DNA of 22,075 nucleotides from an uncultured Clostridia bacterium (GCA_937915925.1 CALGGM010000201.1:1-22075), one strand, 5' to 3'; counted from the first letter of the stretch, positions 1 to 8,680 are shown. Notes: a model not told the origin generated them from the sequence alone. Made by a program: numbers and translations.

Positions 1-3000
1 GATTGCCGTTGTATTCCTTCGTGTCGCCGTTACCGTTGATCGTGATCGTGATCGCTGCAGGATTGATCACCAGCGTGCCGTTCACAGGCGTGATGTGGAA
101 GAGCGCGGTGACGTCATGGCCTTCGCTGTCGAAGACCTGCGCGGTGCCGGAGATCACGTTGTTGTACGTGCCGGCGTTGATTTCGCTCAGGTTGCTCGTC
201 GTGAGGCCCTTGACCGTGTAGGTCAGCGTCCCAACCGTGAAGGTCGCGTTGCCCTCGCCATCCTGAGAGGTGAAGCCGGACAGCGCGTGGCTGTTGCCGT
301 CATAGGTTACCGTTTCGCTCTTCGCGGTGATGGTAACCTCGGTCACATTGGCGTTGACCGTCAGCGTGCCTTCATCTTTATTAATGATATAGTTCGATGC
401 AAGGAAGCTACTCGTTCCGACGATCTCGATGGTGTTCGCCGTCGTGCCGGGCAGGGTGATCGTACCGGTCGCCTTGACCTCGGTCACTTCGCCATCGACA
501 AAGCCGTCGCCCGATTGTTCGACGCCGGGCTTCGTCAGCGGCGTGCCGTCGTAGTCCTTCGCATCGGATCCGCTCGTGAGATTGATCTCGCGCGGGAAGA
601 TCTTCAGCCAGCCGTCCTCGACGACGATCCCGTCATCGAGCTCGTAGTTGTTGCCGAGATCGACCGTGAACATGCTCTCGGTAAGACCCATCAGGTAGAC
701 ATTTGTAACGCCGTCTGCCGTTACTTGATTCGTGACCACATTGGTGCCCGTTGCAATCGCTGCATTCTGCTCCGGTCCGGTAATCGTGACGCCGGCAGGC
801 GGAGTGATCTCGCCGAATATGGTCTCGCCTTCGCTGGTGCGGTACTCGAGAATGAGGTCATAACCCGTTACACTGTGCTCCTGACCGTCATACAGCGGAC
901 CGTCGGAGATGTGGCCCTTGACCGTGATCTTCAGCTTCGCCTTGTCGATCCTGAGCCAACCGTCGGTGACATTGAACGTGACGTTCTCATAGTTCGGATC
1001 GTCATAGCGGAACATATCCGGCGTGAGACCCATATTGTACGTGTCGGCGTCCGTTCCTTCCGCCTTGGCGTCGCCGTTCAGAGTGATCTTGTTCGGATCG
1101 AACGGCGTCTTATTGCTCTCCGCCGAATAACCGGTTACGGAGTAGGTGTTGCCGTCGTAGACTGCGACTTTGGTGTTACCGATGATGGTGATTACCATCG
1201 TCGCCTTATTGATCACGAGCTGACCATCCGTTACGTTGAACGTCACGTTGAAGTTTCTCGTGTCCGCATAGGAGAACTGCGCCGCAGTAAGACCCATCGG
1301 GTAATCGCCCGCATTGATCTCCGTTACGGAAGCCGTGCCCGTGAACTCGATCTTGCTCGGATCGAACAGACTGTTGTTGCTCGTCGCCGTATAACCGGAC
1401 GCCGTCTTTTCGGTTCCGTCGTATTCTGCGTCAAGTACCTTCGTACCTTCAATGTTGATCACCATATCGATCGGGTTGATCGTCAGCGAACCGATGTGGT
1501 AGTACACCGCATAGTTCGTGTTGTCGATGACCGTATTATCGCCGTTCTTGATGACCAGCGTCGCCGTGTCGAATGCGCCGTTGTTATAGGTGCCGGCGTC
1601 GGTTGCGGACGCGGGCGTGTAGGTGATTGTCGCGGTTTGATTCTCCGCAAGACCGGTGAATGCAACTTCCGTATTTCCGGACTGCTCCGCGCCGTTGTAA
1701 TCTACCGTCTTCGGCTCGACCGTGACGTCGAGTCTTCTTGCATAAACCGACAGGTTGCCGGGGTTCGTCGTGATCGTAAACTGCGCGGTGACGTCGTGTC
1801 CCTCTGCATCCGTGACGACGGGGGTACCGGTAACCTTATTCGCGCTGAAGCCCACATCGGTGCGCGTCGGGTTGCTCGTGGTTACGCCGCTGATCGTGTA
1901 TTCGTGTCCGTTCAGCGTGAACGTCGTAGGCTCAACAAAGCCCTCGACGGTATGCGCGGTTCCGTCATATTCAAAGTTCCCGCTCTTTGCAGTGAGCGTG
2001 TAGGTATATTTTTCCGTACGGTCGTTGACCTTAAGGGTACCTTCGACCGTGCTGATGCTGTAGTCGCTCGCGATAGTGCCTGCGGTCAGCTCGTAGGTGA
2101 ACGTGTTTGCGCTCTCGCCCACTTCCGTCTGGCTGCCGGTGACATTGTACGTCGCGCCCTCGCCATCAACGAAGCCTTCGCCGCCGACCGTAACCTCATT
2201 CTTCGTCAGCGGGCTGCCGTCGTACTGCTTCTGATCGCTGCCGGAGGTCAGCGTGACGCTGCGCGGGTTGATCTGCATCCAGCCGTCGGTGACGCTGAAC
2301 GTGACGTTGAAGTTCCCGTTCGTGTTCGTGAACTGACCTTCCGCAAGGCCCATAAAGGTCTTGTGCTCCGCTTGATCATCATCCTCCACGTGCGTACGGC
2401 TTGCGCTCGCCGTGCCGCCGGAGAAGGTGACGTTGCTGTCCACATCGTAAAGCGTGCTGCTCGCCGTCGCGGTGTAGTCCGTAACCGTCTGCGCGCTTCC
2501 GTTGTACGACTTCGAATCGGTATTACCGGTGACGGTAACGGTGACGTCAAGCTTCGTGATCGTCAGCTTGATCGGCGTGCCGATCACCCACGTAACCGTA
2601 TAGTTCGAATCGCTGTAGCTGCAGCTTTCTGCGTCCAGCGCCGTCGTGTAATCGCCCACATTCTCGCCGCTTGCCGTCTTCTCGCCGCTGTAGCTGAACT
2701 TGGACGCATCGAAGCCGCCCTGCTCGCTCGTCGCGGTGACCGTGCCGGTGTACGTCTGCGTGGTTCCGTTGTACGTCAGGCTCGTGCTGCTGCCGTTGAC
2801 CGTGACCGTCAGTGCCTTCGGCGTGATGGTCAGCTTGCCGGGCGTCGTGGTGGTGACATTATAATAGGAAGGAGTTCCCGAAACAGCGCCCGCAAAGGTA
2901 ACGTTGCTGATCTCACCGTTGTCATACGTCTGGTTTGCATCCGTACCGTGGGACGGCGTATACGTGAACGACACCTTGTCGCCATCAAGCAGACCGGTGA

Positions 3001-6000
3001 CCGTAACGTTGCCGACCGTCACCGCTCCGGTGCTGTTGCCCGTGATGGAAGATCCGCTGTAAGGGTAGCCCTGCTGCTCGCTGCCGTTGTACTCCGCCGT
3101 CTTATCGTCGACCGCAATGGTCACATCGATGACATAGTAAACGGTGATGGTGGCGCCGTTCGCATTGACCGTGACCGTCGCGCTCGGGCTGTAGCTGTCC
3201 GCAGTGAGCGTGTAGCCGCTAAAGCCCTCAAGGAACGACGTTGCCGCGCTCGCCGTGTAGCTCGTGCCTGCCTGCACGTTTTCAATGACGTCGTTTGCAA
3301 CCTTGGTCGTGGTGCCCTTCAGGTAATGATGCACAACGACCTGCGGATCCCAGATCGCCTTCAGCGTGACGGACATATTGTCTTCGCATGTGTCGGTTTC
3401 TTCGGGATACGGAATGTTCGTGACCTGTGCGCAATCGCCATAGGTATTGCCGACCGCGTTGCGGCTGACCGACGCGACCTGCCAGCCGCGGAAGACATAG
3501 TTGATCGTCGTACCGTCGACCACCTTCTGCACCTTGAAGGTGTTTGCGGGGAGGTTGTACGTTTCGCCGAACGTGTACGTCACAGCAGGCATCTCGCCGC
3601 TGTCCGCCGCTTCTACTGCGCCCTCGGGCAGGTTGATGTCGAAGTTGACCGTATAGGTGTACGGATCCCAGATCGCGTAGATATTGTCGTACGGCTGTTC
3701 CTCGTCCGCCGCTACGCCATAGACAGCGATCGGGTACGAATTGGTGTCAGCTTTCCACGGGAGGAAGTCCGCCGTCGCGCTGCTTGCATTCTTGGACCAA
3801 CCGAGGAAGGTATGCCCGCGATACGGATGGACCTGGTTAGCGCCGTCGCCGTAGGTCGGGATCGAAACCGCCTGGTTGATGGAAAGCGTGGGGTACGGAT
3901 CGTCACCTTCGCCGTCCTTACGGACAAAGCCGCCGTGGTTATCGTACCAGTAGATGTGCGTCGGGTTCTGGACCTTGTTCTGATAGACCGCGACAAGCTG
4001 AATGATGAACTTCTTCGTGCCGTCCTCGGTCACCTCATGCGCGTCGCTCAGGCTGACCGTGAAGCCCTCGCCCGGAAGGACCGCCTTGACGTCCTCCCAA
4101 GCGCTGCCGTTCCATCTCTGCAGGGTCCAGTGCGAGAAGACGATCTTACTGTCGTCGCCCACCGCCTGCGTGCCGAGCGTTTCCGGCATGGTCGTCGGAC
4201 CTGCCTGCGCGTAAGCGGTCGTGCCGTCCGTGTAGACATAGCCGACGTCCATGGTCGATTCACCGTTAGCGAATTTACCGTTGCCCGCGTTATAGCGCAC
4301 GGTAATACCGTCCGCCTCGTCGTCCATCTTGATCCATCTTGCGGTGATGACGACCTTGCCGATGACGTCGTCTCTGCCGACGTCCGACCAGGGATTGCCG
4401 GTGACGGCGTCGGTGCCCTGACGCGCAGCGTCGGACGCGTCCGCGTAAGTCAGATCCGCAACGCTGTCGTTGACGCCGATGTTGAAATTGAACGGATTGC
4501 CGTTCTGATCGTACCAGCCGACGAGCTTATAGCCTTCTGCCTCCGCGTGCTCGATGGAGCTGGCGTGGATCGTTTCGTTGTAGTCCACGCGGAATGTGCT
4601 TGCCTGCGTGCCGCCCGGGAAAGTGACCGTCGCGCCTTCCGGTGCGTTCACGTCCAGTACCACGCGGTAGCGCTTCAAGGTCCACTTGCCGTATACCGTG
4701 ACGTTGCTGTTCGGCATCGTTTCGGTATCGAAATCATACGGCGTTTCAAACGTCGGGTCCGCATACCAGCCGTCGAAGTAGTAGCCCTCTCTCGGCGTGC
4801 ATTCCTCATCGGTCGACGGGTCGAAGTAGTAGCCCGCCATATTCTTGCCGTAGTAGACGTCATCATAGAACGAGTGATTGTCACCGTCGTTCGTGTACCA
4901 ACGGAAGCGGTTCTGATTCAGATTGTAATAGATATAGAGGTCGCTGGCGTAAACGTCGTCATAGGCGACGGAAGCGGAGCTCGAAACGGAATGAAAATAC
5001 GAGCCGGAGGTCTCGTTGTATCTCGTATTGTAACCATACACCGTGTAGCCGTAGAACAGCGTATTGTCAAAAGACATGGAACTACCAGAGTTCAATACGC
5101 CGGTCGATAGATTAACCGTATAATCGCCGTTCGTATCCTGTCCGATCCAGTGCGTCGTCTTTGCTGAGCTGCCGACGGAAAAGCTCGTACGCCACAGATC
5201 CCAAGTCGTTGTGGTGGACGTGGAGGTCGTGCCGTAGATCGTATAGGAGTTCCATGCAATGGAAAGGGTGTAGTAACTGGATCCGCTGTAATACCATGCC
5301 CAGCGGTAGCCGTTTCCGGGATCCGGCCAGTTATCAAAAGCCGATCCGTAAAGGCCTTGATACGTCGCCGAAGACGGTGTGCTTTCGTCTATGGTGTAGG
5401 TTGTGGTTGAAAAAGTTGTGTCACTATACTGTGTGCCGCCAGAGCTGTATGTGTAATAGATCGTGGTTCCGCTGATTTTGTCAATGCTGTAGCAGTTCCA
5501 GACGTCTGCCGGATAGCCGGACATTCTGCGCCACGTTCCATCAACCTTGATATAGTAGTAGCTGCCATCATATGCCAACTGATAGCCGCTGATCGTCTTG
5601 AAAGAGTAAGTCGAGCCCGCCGTGCTGTAATCAAAATTGATCGTAATGACCGCGCGGTCATAGTACACGTTCGCCGTGGCAAGCCCGTCGCCGGTCACGG
5701 TCACGGTCGTGTCGGACAGATTGCCGTTATAGGTAAAGTAGTTGCCGAGCCTTGCTGCAAGGGTGGTTCCACTATTCGTCCAGTCTGCCGTCTTGAGCCC
5801 GGTCGCGCCGGTCGGAACGCTATACGAGATGCCGGTATTACCGGAGAAACGAACGCTCGTATAAAGGTCATATTTCTTGTCGGCATCCGCAGCGTCATAC
5901 GCGTCCGTGGATTTCTGCGTCCAGATCGCGATGGTAATCACGGATGTTGCCGGCGTCCATTTTGCATAGACCGTGGTGTCCTCGGTCAGCGTATTGCCGA

Positions 6001-7807
6001 AGGTGAACGCTGTCGTCATGGCGGAGGTCGTATACCAGCCTTCGAAGGTGTAGCCGGTACGGGTCGGCGCAGTGGGTTCCGCCGTGACATCGCCGCCCGC
6101 AACGAACACGGGGGAGGTATAGCTCGCGGAGGTCGAGTCGTTATATCCGTTTGCCGTGTTGTTTGCGTCGATATTCGTGTCAAACGACAGCCAGTGACCG
6201 CTTCTGAGATACGGGAACAGGATCATATCTTCAGTCATGGTCAGCGTATCGCCGTTTGCATACAGCGGGGTGCTTGCCGAATATGTCGGATTATCTCCCG
6301 TCGCGGTGACGAGATCGCGGCTGATCCAGCCGTCGAACGTCTGCGTGGACTGATACGGCGTATATGCGTGGTTGACGGTAGCCGAAACGGAGGATGAACC
6401 CTTTGCAACGAGAACCTGTTCATTCTTCAGGACCGCGCCGAGCTGATCCTGATAGGTCAGAAAGAACGAACCGAACACCATCGAGCGGATATACAGGGTC
6501 GTATTGTCGCTCACGCCGCTGTTCAGCATTTCGATCGCATGCGCTTCCACCTCGCCGATGGATTTCGGGGAAGTGGTATTGCTGTAGGAATCCTCCCACG
6601 TAAAGCCGCGCCACAGGTCGCCGTTGTCCATGGGACCCGTGCCGGGATCAAACCAGTAGCCGGGTTTGAACGCGTCACCGGACGCCGCGATATCCGCCTT
6701 CTTGACGATGATGGTCGCATAGGCGTTGCCGTCTCCGTCAAGGAAGGTGACGTTCAGACGCGCATAATCTGCGTCGTCTGCAACGATGATATACACCGAG
6801 AACGAACCGGAGTTGAAGCTGCCGCCGTTGGCGGTGACTTCGTCGCGCACCATGGAGAGCTTGCCCTGGGAGACCTCGTGATAGATCGCGAAGTGGTCGC
6901 CCTTCAGCGCTTCCTGCGTATGGAGGTTGACATGGACCTTCGTGCCGTCCTTGGGCTCGATCTTGTTGCCTGCCGCGTCAAAGAACGTGATGTCGACCGC
7001 CGCATAGCCGGTCAGGGTTCTGCCGGACGGAACGACGGAACGCGCAAGCTCCTTCGCTCTGAGATCGTCGACCGGCAGCACGCGCATCCTCGTGCCTGCG
7101 GGGAAGACGCCTTCCTCCGCCTTGGCGGTGACGGTCACGCCGTTGGTCGAGCTCTCGCGGAAGTCCTGCGCGGGCATTTCCTCGACGGGCTCGTCATATT
7201 TTGCGTAGACGCGGAGCATGCCGTTGACGACGGTTTCCGCGGTGACGCGCATGCCGTCCTTGGTGAACCAGCCGATGAACTCCCTGCCCTCGATGACGGG
7301 CGCTGCGGGAAGCTCACCGATCGCGGTTCCTGCCAAAACCGACAAACGGACGAGGGCGTTTCCAGCCTCGTCTATGAATACGACCGGGTACATGATCCCG
7401 ATACCGGGCTCCTCCGTGGGCACGACTTCGGGATCCACGGGCTCGCCGGGATCTTCCGTTTCCGTGGGCTCCACGGGTTCGACCGGATCCTCACCGTCGC
7501 CGGGCTCGGACGGCTCTGCCGAATGGGTGGGCAGAACGTTATCGTCCGTGGGCTTCGGCGTCAGATCCGGAATGATCTCGAAGGGATTCACCGTAGGAGC
7601 AGGCTCCTCCGGCGTCGTCTCTTCGGGCGTGCCCGGATCTTCCGTGACCTCTTCGCCGCGCTGCACCGCAACCACGTCTTCCGCGTTTGCGTCGCTCGCT
7701 GCGGATTCGGCAATCGTCGCCATAGGCAACAGCTGCAGAACCATGATGATCGCAACCACGATCGCCCAGGTCCGCTTGCCGAAAAGGATCTTGTTCAGCT
7801 TTGACAT
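1..7807 (-). CDS. Giant secreted/surface adhesin-like protein with InlB-B, MucBP and MBG-like repeats (3' end outside window)
   Basis: Reading from ATG at 7807, the frame stays open for 2602 codons to the window edge, so the C-terminus (and any sortase or other anchor) is not seen. The start is preceded by GGAGG nine bases upstream. Residues 1-33 are a signal peptide (KR at 11-12, then a hydrophobic stretch 13-33 ending near TIA/ES). Residues about 46-132 are an acidic Pro/Glu/Thr linker. Listeria-Bacteroides (InlB B) type units with the G-W...Y-A-K-W pattern occur near 172-202, 585-620 and 1005-1043, with looser ones near 1333-1383 and 1437-1483. Residues about 720-1000 are extremely rich in Tyr, Ser, Thr and Trp. 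About 1488-1561 resembles a MucBP domain (HHYLKGTTTKVA...VYYVID). From 1562 on there are twelve Y-[DN]-G-marked MBG/Ig-like repeats. The family role is adhesion or a cell-surface stalk; the ligand cannot be told. The opposite strand is open over long stretches only because the gene rarely uses TTA, CTA and TCA codons. Confidence 0.9.
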   Translation of the reverse strand, partial: MSKLNKILFGKRTWAIVVAIIMVLQLLPMATIAESAASDANAEDVVAVQRGEEVTEDPGTPEETTPEEPAPTVNPFEIIPDLTPKPTDDNVLPTHSAEPSEPGDGEDPVEPVEPTETEDPGEPVDPEVVPTEEPGIGIMYPVVFIDEAGNALVRLSVLAGTAIGELPAAPVIEGREFIGWFTKDGMRVTAETVVNGMLRVYAKYDEPVEEMPAQDFRESSTNGVTVTAKAEEGVFPAGTRMRVLPVDDLRAKELARSVVPSGRTLTGYAAVDITFFDAAGNKIEPKDGTKVHVNLHTQEALKGDHFAIYHEVSQGKLSMVRDEVTANGGSFNSGSFSVYIIVADDADYARLNVTFLDGDGNAYATIIVKKADIAASGDAFKPGYWFDPGTGPMDNGDLWRGFTWEDSYSNTTSPKSIGEVEAHAIEMLNSGVSDNTTLYIRSMVFGSFFLTYQDQLGAVLKNEQVLVAKGSSSVSATVNHAYTPYQSTQTFDGWISRDLVTATGDNPTYSASTPLYANGDTLTMTEDMILFPYLRSGHWLSFDTNIDANNTANGYNDSTSASYTSPVFVAGGDVTAEPTAPTRTGYTFEGWYTTSAMTTAFTFGNTLTEDTTVYAKWTPATSVITIAIWTQKSTDAYDAADADKKYDLYTSVRFSGNTGISYSVPTGATGLKTADWTNSGTTLAARLGNYFTYNGNLSDTTVTVTGDGLATANVYYDRAVITINFDYSTAGSTYSFKTISGYQLAYDGSYYYIKVDGTWRRMSGYPADVWNCYSIDKISGTTIYYTYSSGGTQYSDTTFSTTTYTIDESTPSSATYQGLYGSAFDNWPDPGNGYRWAWYYSGSSYYTLSIAWNSYTIYGTTSTSTTTTWDLWRTSFSVGSSAKTTHWIGQDTNGDYTVNLSTGVLNSGSSMSFDNTLFYGYTVYGYNTRYNETSGSYFHSVSSSASVAYDDVYASDLYIYYNLNQNRFRWYTNDGDNHSFYDDVYYGKNMAGYYFDPSTDEECTPREGYYFDGWYADPTFETPYDFDTETMPNSNVTVYGKWTLKRYRVVLDVNAPEGATVTFPGGTQASTFRVDYNETIHASSIEHAEAEGYKLVGWYDQNGNPFNFNIGVNDSVADLTYADASDAARQGTDAVTGNPWSDVGRDDVIGKVVITARWIKMDDEADGITVRYNAGNGKFANGESTMDVGYVYTDGTTAYAQAGPTTMPETLGTQAVGDDSKIVFSHWTLQRWNGSAWEDVKAVLPGEGFTVSLSDAHEVTEDGTKKFIIQLVAVYQNKVQNPTHIYWYDNHGGFVRKDGEGDDPYPTLSINQAVSIPTYGDGANQVHPYRGHTFLGWSKNASSATADFLPWKADTNSYPIAVYGVAADEEQPYDNIYAIWDPYTYTVNFDINLPEGAVEAADSGEMPAVTYTFGETYNLPANTFKVQKVVDGTTINYVFRGWQVASVSRNAVGNTYGDCAQVTNIPYPEETDTCEDNMSVTLKAIWDPQVVVHHYLKGTTTKVANDVIENVQAGTSYTASAATSFLEGFSGYTLTADSYSPSATVTVNANGATITVYYVIDVTIAVDDKTAEYNGSEQQGYPYSGSSITGNSTGAVTVGNVTVTGLLDGDKVSFTYTPSHGTDANQTYDNGEISNVTFAGAVSGTPSYYNVTTTTPGKLTITPKALTVTVNGSSTSLTYNGTTQTYTGTVTATSEQGGFDASKFSYSGEKTASGENVGDYTTALDAESCSYSDSNYTVTWVIGTPIKLTITKLDVTVTVTGNTDSKSYNGSAQTVTDYTATASSTLYDVDSNVTFSGGTASASRTHVEDDDQAEHKTFMGLAEGQFTNTNGNFNVTFSVTDGWMQINPRSVTLTSGSDQKQYDGSPLTKNEVTVGGEGFVDGEGATYNVTGSQTEVGESANTFTYELTAGTIASDYSISTVEGTLKVNDRTEKYTYTLTAKSGNFEYDGTAHTVEGFVEPTTFTLNGHEYTISGVTTSNPTRTDVGFSANKVTGTPVVTDAEGHDVTAQFTITTNPGNLSVYARRLDVTVEPKTVDYNGAEQSGNTEVAFTGLAENQTATITYTPASATDAGTYNNGAFDTATLVIKNGDNTVIDNTNYAVYYHIGSLTINPIDMVINIEGTKVLDAEYDGTEKTASGYTATSNNSLFDPSKIEFTGTASVTEINAGDYPMGLTAAQFSYADTRNFNVTFNVTDGQLVINKATMVITIIGNTKVAVYDGNTYSVTGYSAESNKTPFDPNKITLNGDAKAEGTDADTYNMGLTPDMFRYDDPNYENVTFNVTDGWLRIDKAKLKITVKGHISDGPLYDGQEHSVTGYDLILEYRTSEGETIFGEITPPAGVTITGPEQNAAIATGTNVVTNQVTADGVTNVYLMGLTESMFTVDLGNNYELDDGIVVEDGWLKIFPREINLTSGSDAKDYDGTPLTKPGVEQSGDGFVDGEVTEVKATGTITLPGTTANTIEIVGTSSFLASNYIINKDEGTLTVNANVTEVTITAKSETVTYDGNSHALSGFTSQDGEGNATFTVGTLTYTVKGLTTSNLSEINAGTYNNVISGTAQVFDSEGHDVTALFHITPVNGTLVINPAAITITINGNGDTKEYNGN
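2..3124 (-). repeat. Array of about twelve MBG/Ig-like protein repeats within the giant adhesin gene
   Basis: Twelve Y-[DN]-G motifs (such as EYNGS, TYNGT, SYNGS, QYDGS, EYDGT, DYNGA, VYDGN, LYDGQ) recur every 80-105 residues. On the plus strand they show as CCGTTGTA or CCGTCGTA-like strings near 10, 300, 550, 890, 1155, 1420, 1695, 1967, 2220, 2500, 2768 and 3087. Each unit ends in a strand such as G-x-L-x-I (KLTITP, QLVINK, WLRIDK, TLVINP) before the next begins. Two related sub-types alternate: one with a Y-D-G-[ST]-P-L-T-K motif and one with a Y-[DN]-G-x-x-x-[ST]-V-x-[GD] motif. The units are diverged from one another, so this is an old array and not a recent DNA-level tandem duplication. 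Confidence 0.8.
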
Positions 7808-7928
7808 GTTCCAGTTCCTCCGTTGTGTTTCTATTCATTAAATAAGATGATTGTCTCGTTTTTTGACCTGCAAACCGCAGGACGACATATTATTAGCTAT
7901 ACTATATTCATTTTATATATCCTATAGT

Positions 7929-7957
7929 ATTATAGACGTTTATGCACCAAAATGCAA
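7929..7957 (-). promoter_or_regulatory. Sigma-A type promoter of the adhesin gene
   Basis: On the minus strand there is TTGCAT (7957-7952), a 17-bp spacer, and TATAAT (7934-7929). The predicted start near 7922 would leave a leader of about 115 nt. That leader is AT-rich and contains one weak hairpin (CCTGC/GCAGG, 7867-7881). The spacing and the perfect -10 make this a good prediction by inspection. Confidence 0.7.
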
Positions 7958-8150
7958 GAATTTTTTTGAGAATATCTAAACAATTTTTGACATTTGTGTT
8001 CAGTTTTCAGTTTGTTCACAATATCTTGTGGTTTTCGGAACTTTGTTCAAAAAAATATATTCTCCATATTTTGCGTTTGGATCCACGTGTTCCGTTTGTC
8101 GTTCGTTCGTTTCCATATTAGCGGTTCAGCGTTTGTTTCTTTCCTGTCCT

Positions 8151-8299
8151 CTTGCCTCCCCTGTGCAAGGGGAGAGATAGCGACGCGCGAGAAACGCGCG
8201 ACGGCACCATGTTACGCGCGGGAAGCGTGCGAATTCCATGTTATGAAACGAAGCGAAGCGGAGTGTGATACGGCAGCCGCAGGCTGACGGAAGGGTTGT
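8151..8299 (+). repeat. Structured intergenic repeat, family I, long copy
   Basis: It begins CTTGCCTCCCC and forms a first hairpin (CTCCCCT 8156-8162, loop GTGCA, AGGGGAG 8168-8174). A variable GC-rich middle of about 95 bp follows, then a second hairpin (CAGCC/GGCTG, 8274-8286), and it ends GACGGAAGGGTTGT (8286-8299). The same start, first-hairpin loop and end recur at 8367-8421, where the middle is very short. The shared ends with a variable middle indicate one repeat family. Confidence 0.7.
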
Positions 8300-8323
8300 T
8301 ATTAGAACCGCAAGTCTCTTGAC

Positions 8324-8350
8324 GGGGCGTCGAGGACGACGCCCCCTACG
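8324..8350 (+). repeat. Short palindromic repeat with CCTACG tail, family II copy 1
   Basis: A perfect 9-bp stem GGGGCGTCG (8324-8332) pairs with CGACGCCCC (8337-8345), loop AGGA, and CTACG follows directly. Three further elements with different stems but the same tail lie at 8445, 8481 and 8520. Confidence 0.65.
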
Positions 8351-8366
8351 AGCCGTTGACTTATTT

Positions 8367-8421
8367 CTTGCCCTCCCTGTGTAAGGGAGGGTGTCGACCG
8401 ATAGGTCGACGGAAGGGTTGT
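8367..8421 (+). repeat. Structured intergenic repeat, family I, short copy
   Basis: It begins CTTGCCCTCCC and forms a perfect 8-bp hairpin (8371-8378 with 8384-8391, loop GTGTA). A second hairpin follows (GTCGACC 8393-8399, loop GATA, GGTCGAC 8404-8410), and it ends GACGGAAGGGTTGT (8408-8421), identical to the end of the copy at 8151-8299. The stems differ in sequence between copies but remain paired. Confidence 0.7.
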
Positions 8422-8444
8422 CTTTGACCCGCGCGAAATTTGGC

Positions 8445-8468
8445 GGACGGATGCGATCCGTCCCTACG
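8445..8468 (+). repeat. Short palindromic repeat with CCTACG tail, family II copy 2
   Basis: An 8-bp stem GGACGGAT (8445-8452) pairs with ATCCGTCC (8456-8463) across the loop GCG, followed by CTACG (8464-8468). Confidence 0.65.
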
Positions 8469-8480
8469 GAGACCCCACCT

Positions 8481-8503
8481 GTAGGGGAAGATCTCATCTT
8501 CCC
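8481..8503 (-). repeat. Short palindromic repeat with CCTACG-like tail, family II copy 3 (inverted)
   Basis: An 8-bp stem GGGAAGAT (8485-8492) pairs with ATCTTCCC (8496-8503), loop CTC. The tail reads GTAG (8481-8484) on the plus strand, that is CTAC on the minus strand, so this copy is inverted relative to its neighbours. Confidence 0.6.
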
Positions 8504-8519
8504 GTTCCGCTGTCCCGCT

Positions 8520-8542
8520 GGCGGATGATATCCGCCCCTACG
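8520..8542 (+). repeat. Short palindromic repeat with CCTACG tail, family II copy 4
   Basis: A 7-bp stem GGCGGAT (8520-8526) pairs with ATCCGCC (8530-8536), loop GAT, followed by CCTACG (8537-8542). Confidence 0.65.
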
Positions 8543-8578
8543 ATCCGTTTTTGTAACCTCGCGCGGCGCGCCCAAAAG

Positions 8579-8631
8579 GCTTCCCCCCTTGGGTGGGGAA
8601 GCTGGCAGCGAAGCTGACTGATGAGGGGGAA
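8579..8631 (+). repeat. Structured intergenic repeat, family I-like copy
   Basis: Hairpin TTCCCC (8581-8586) with GGGGAA (8595-8600) is followed by a second small stem (AGCT...AGCT around 8600-8614), and the unit closes with GATGAGGGGGAA. The outer ends also pair (TTCCCCC 8581-8587 with GGGGGAA 8625-8631). The architecture is like the two copies at 8151 and 8367 but the closing sequence differs, so it may be a sister family. Confidence 0.55.
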
Positions 8632-8638
8632 TCTCCAT

Positions 8639-8667
8639 AAAAAAAAGAGAACGGTCACCCGTTCTCT
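8639..8667 (-). terminator. Rho-independent terminator of parAB
   Basis: On the minus strand a perfect 9-bp stem (8667-8659 with 8654-8646, loop GTGA) is followed by a run of T (8645-8639). It begins 14 nt after the parB stop codon. Confidence 0.9.
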
Positions 8668-8680
8668 CGGTCATTGTCGG

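Larger units (their letters stand above)
7808..8680. other. Gene-free interval between the adhesin gene and parB
   Basis: This 873-bp stretch has two halves. From 7808 to about 8150 it is AT-rich and holds the adhesin promoter and leader. From 8151 to 8640 it is GC-rich and consists almost wholly of short hairpin-forming repeats, listed separately, followed by the parB terminator. I see no convincing coding sequence: the open frames across 8126-8674 lack a ribosome binding site and consist of repeat sequence. Confidence 0.75.

Noticed and set aside
95..5110. 1671-codon plus-strand open frame as a gene
   Set aside because: It is the exact antisense of a gene with signal peptide, promoter, ribosome binding site and recognised domains. 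Its own translation has no recognisable domain.
6539..7804. 421-codon plus-strand open frame
   Set aside because: It is antisense to the N-terminal part of the adhesin, in the complementary frame.
8151..8640. Possible CRISPR array
   Set aside because: The repeats differ in length, stem sequence and orientation, and there are no regular spacers or cas genes.
8126..8674. 182-codon minus-strand open frame across the repeat cluster
   Set aside because: It reads straight through several hairpin repeats and the parB terminator, with no ribosome binding site.
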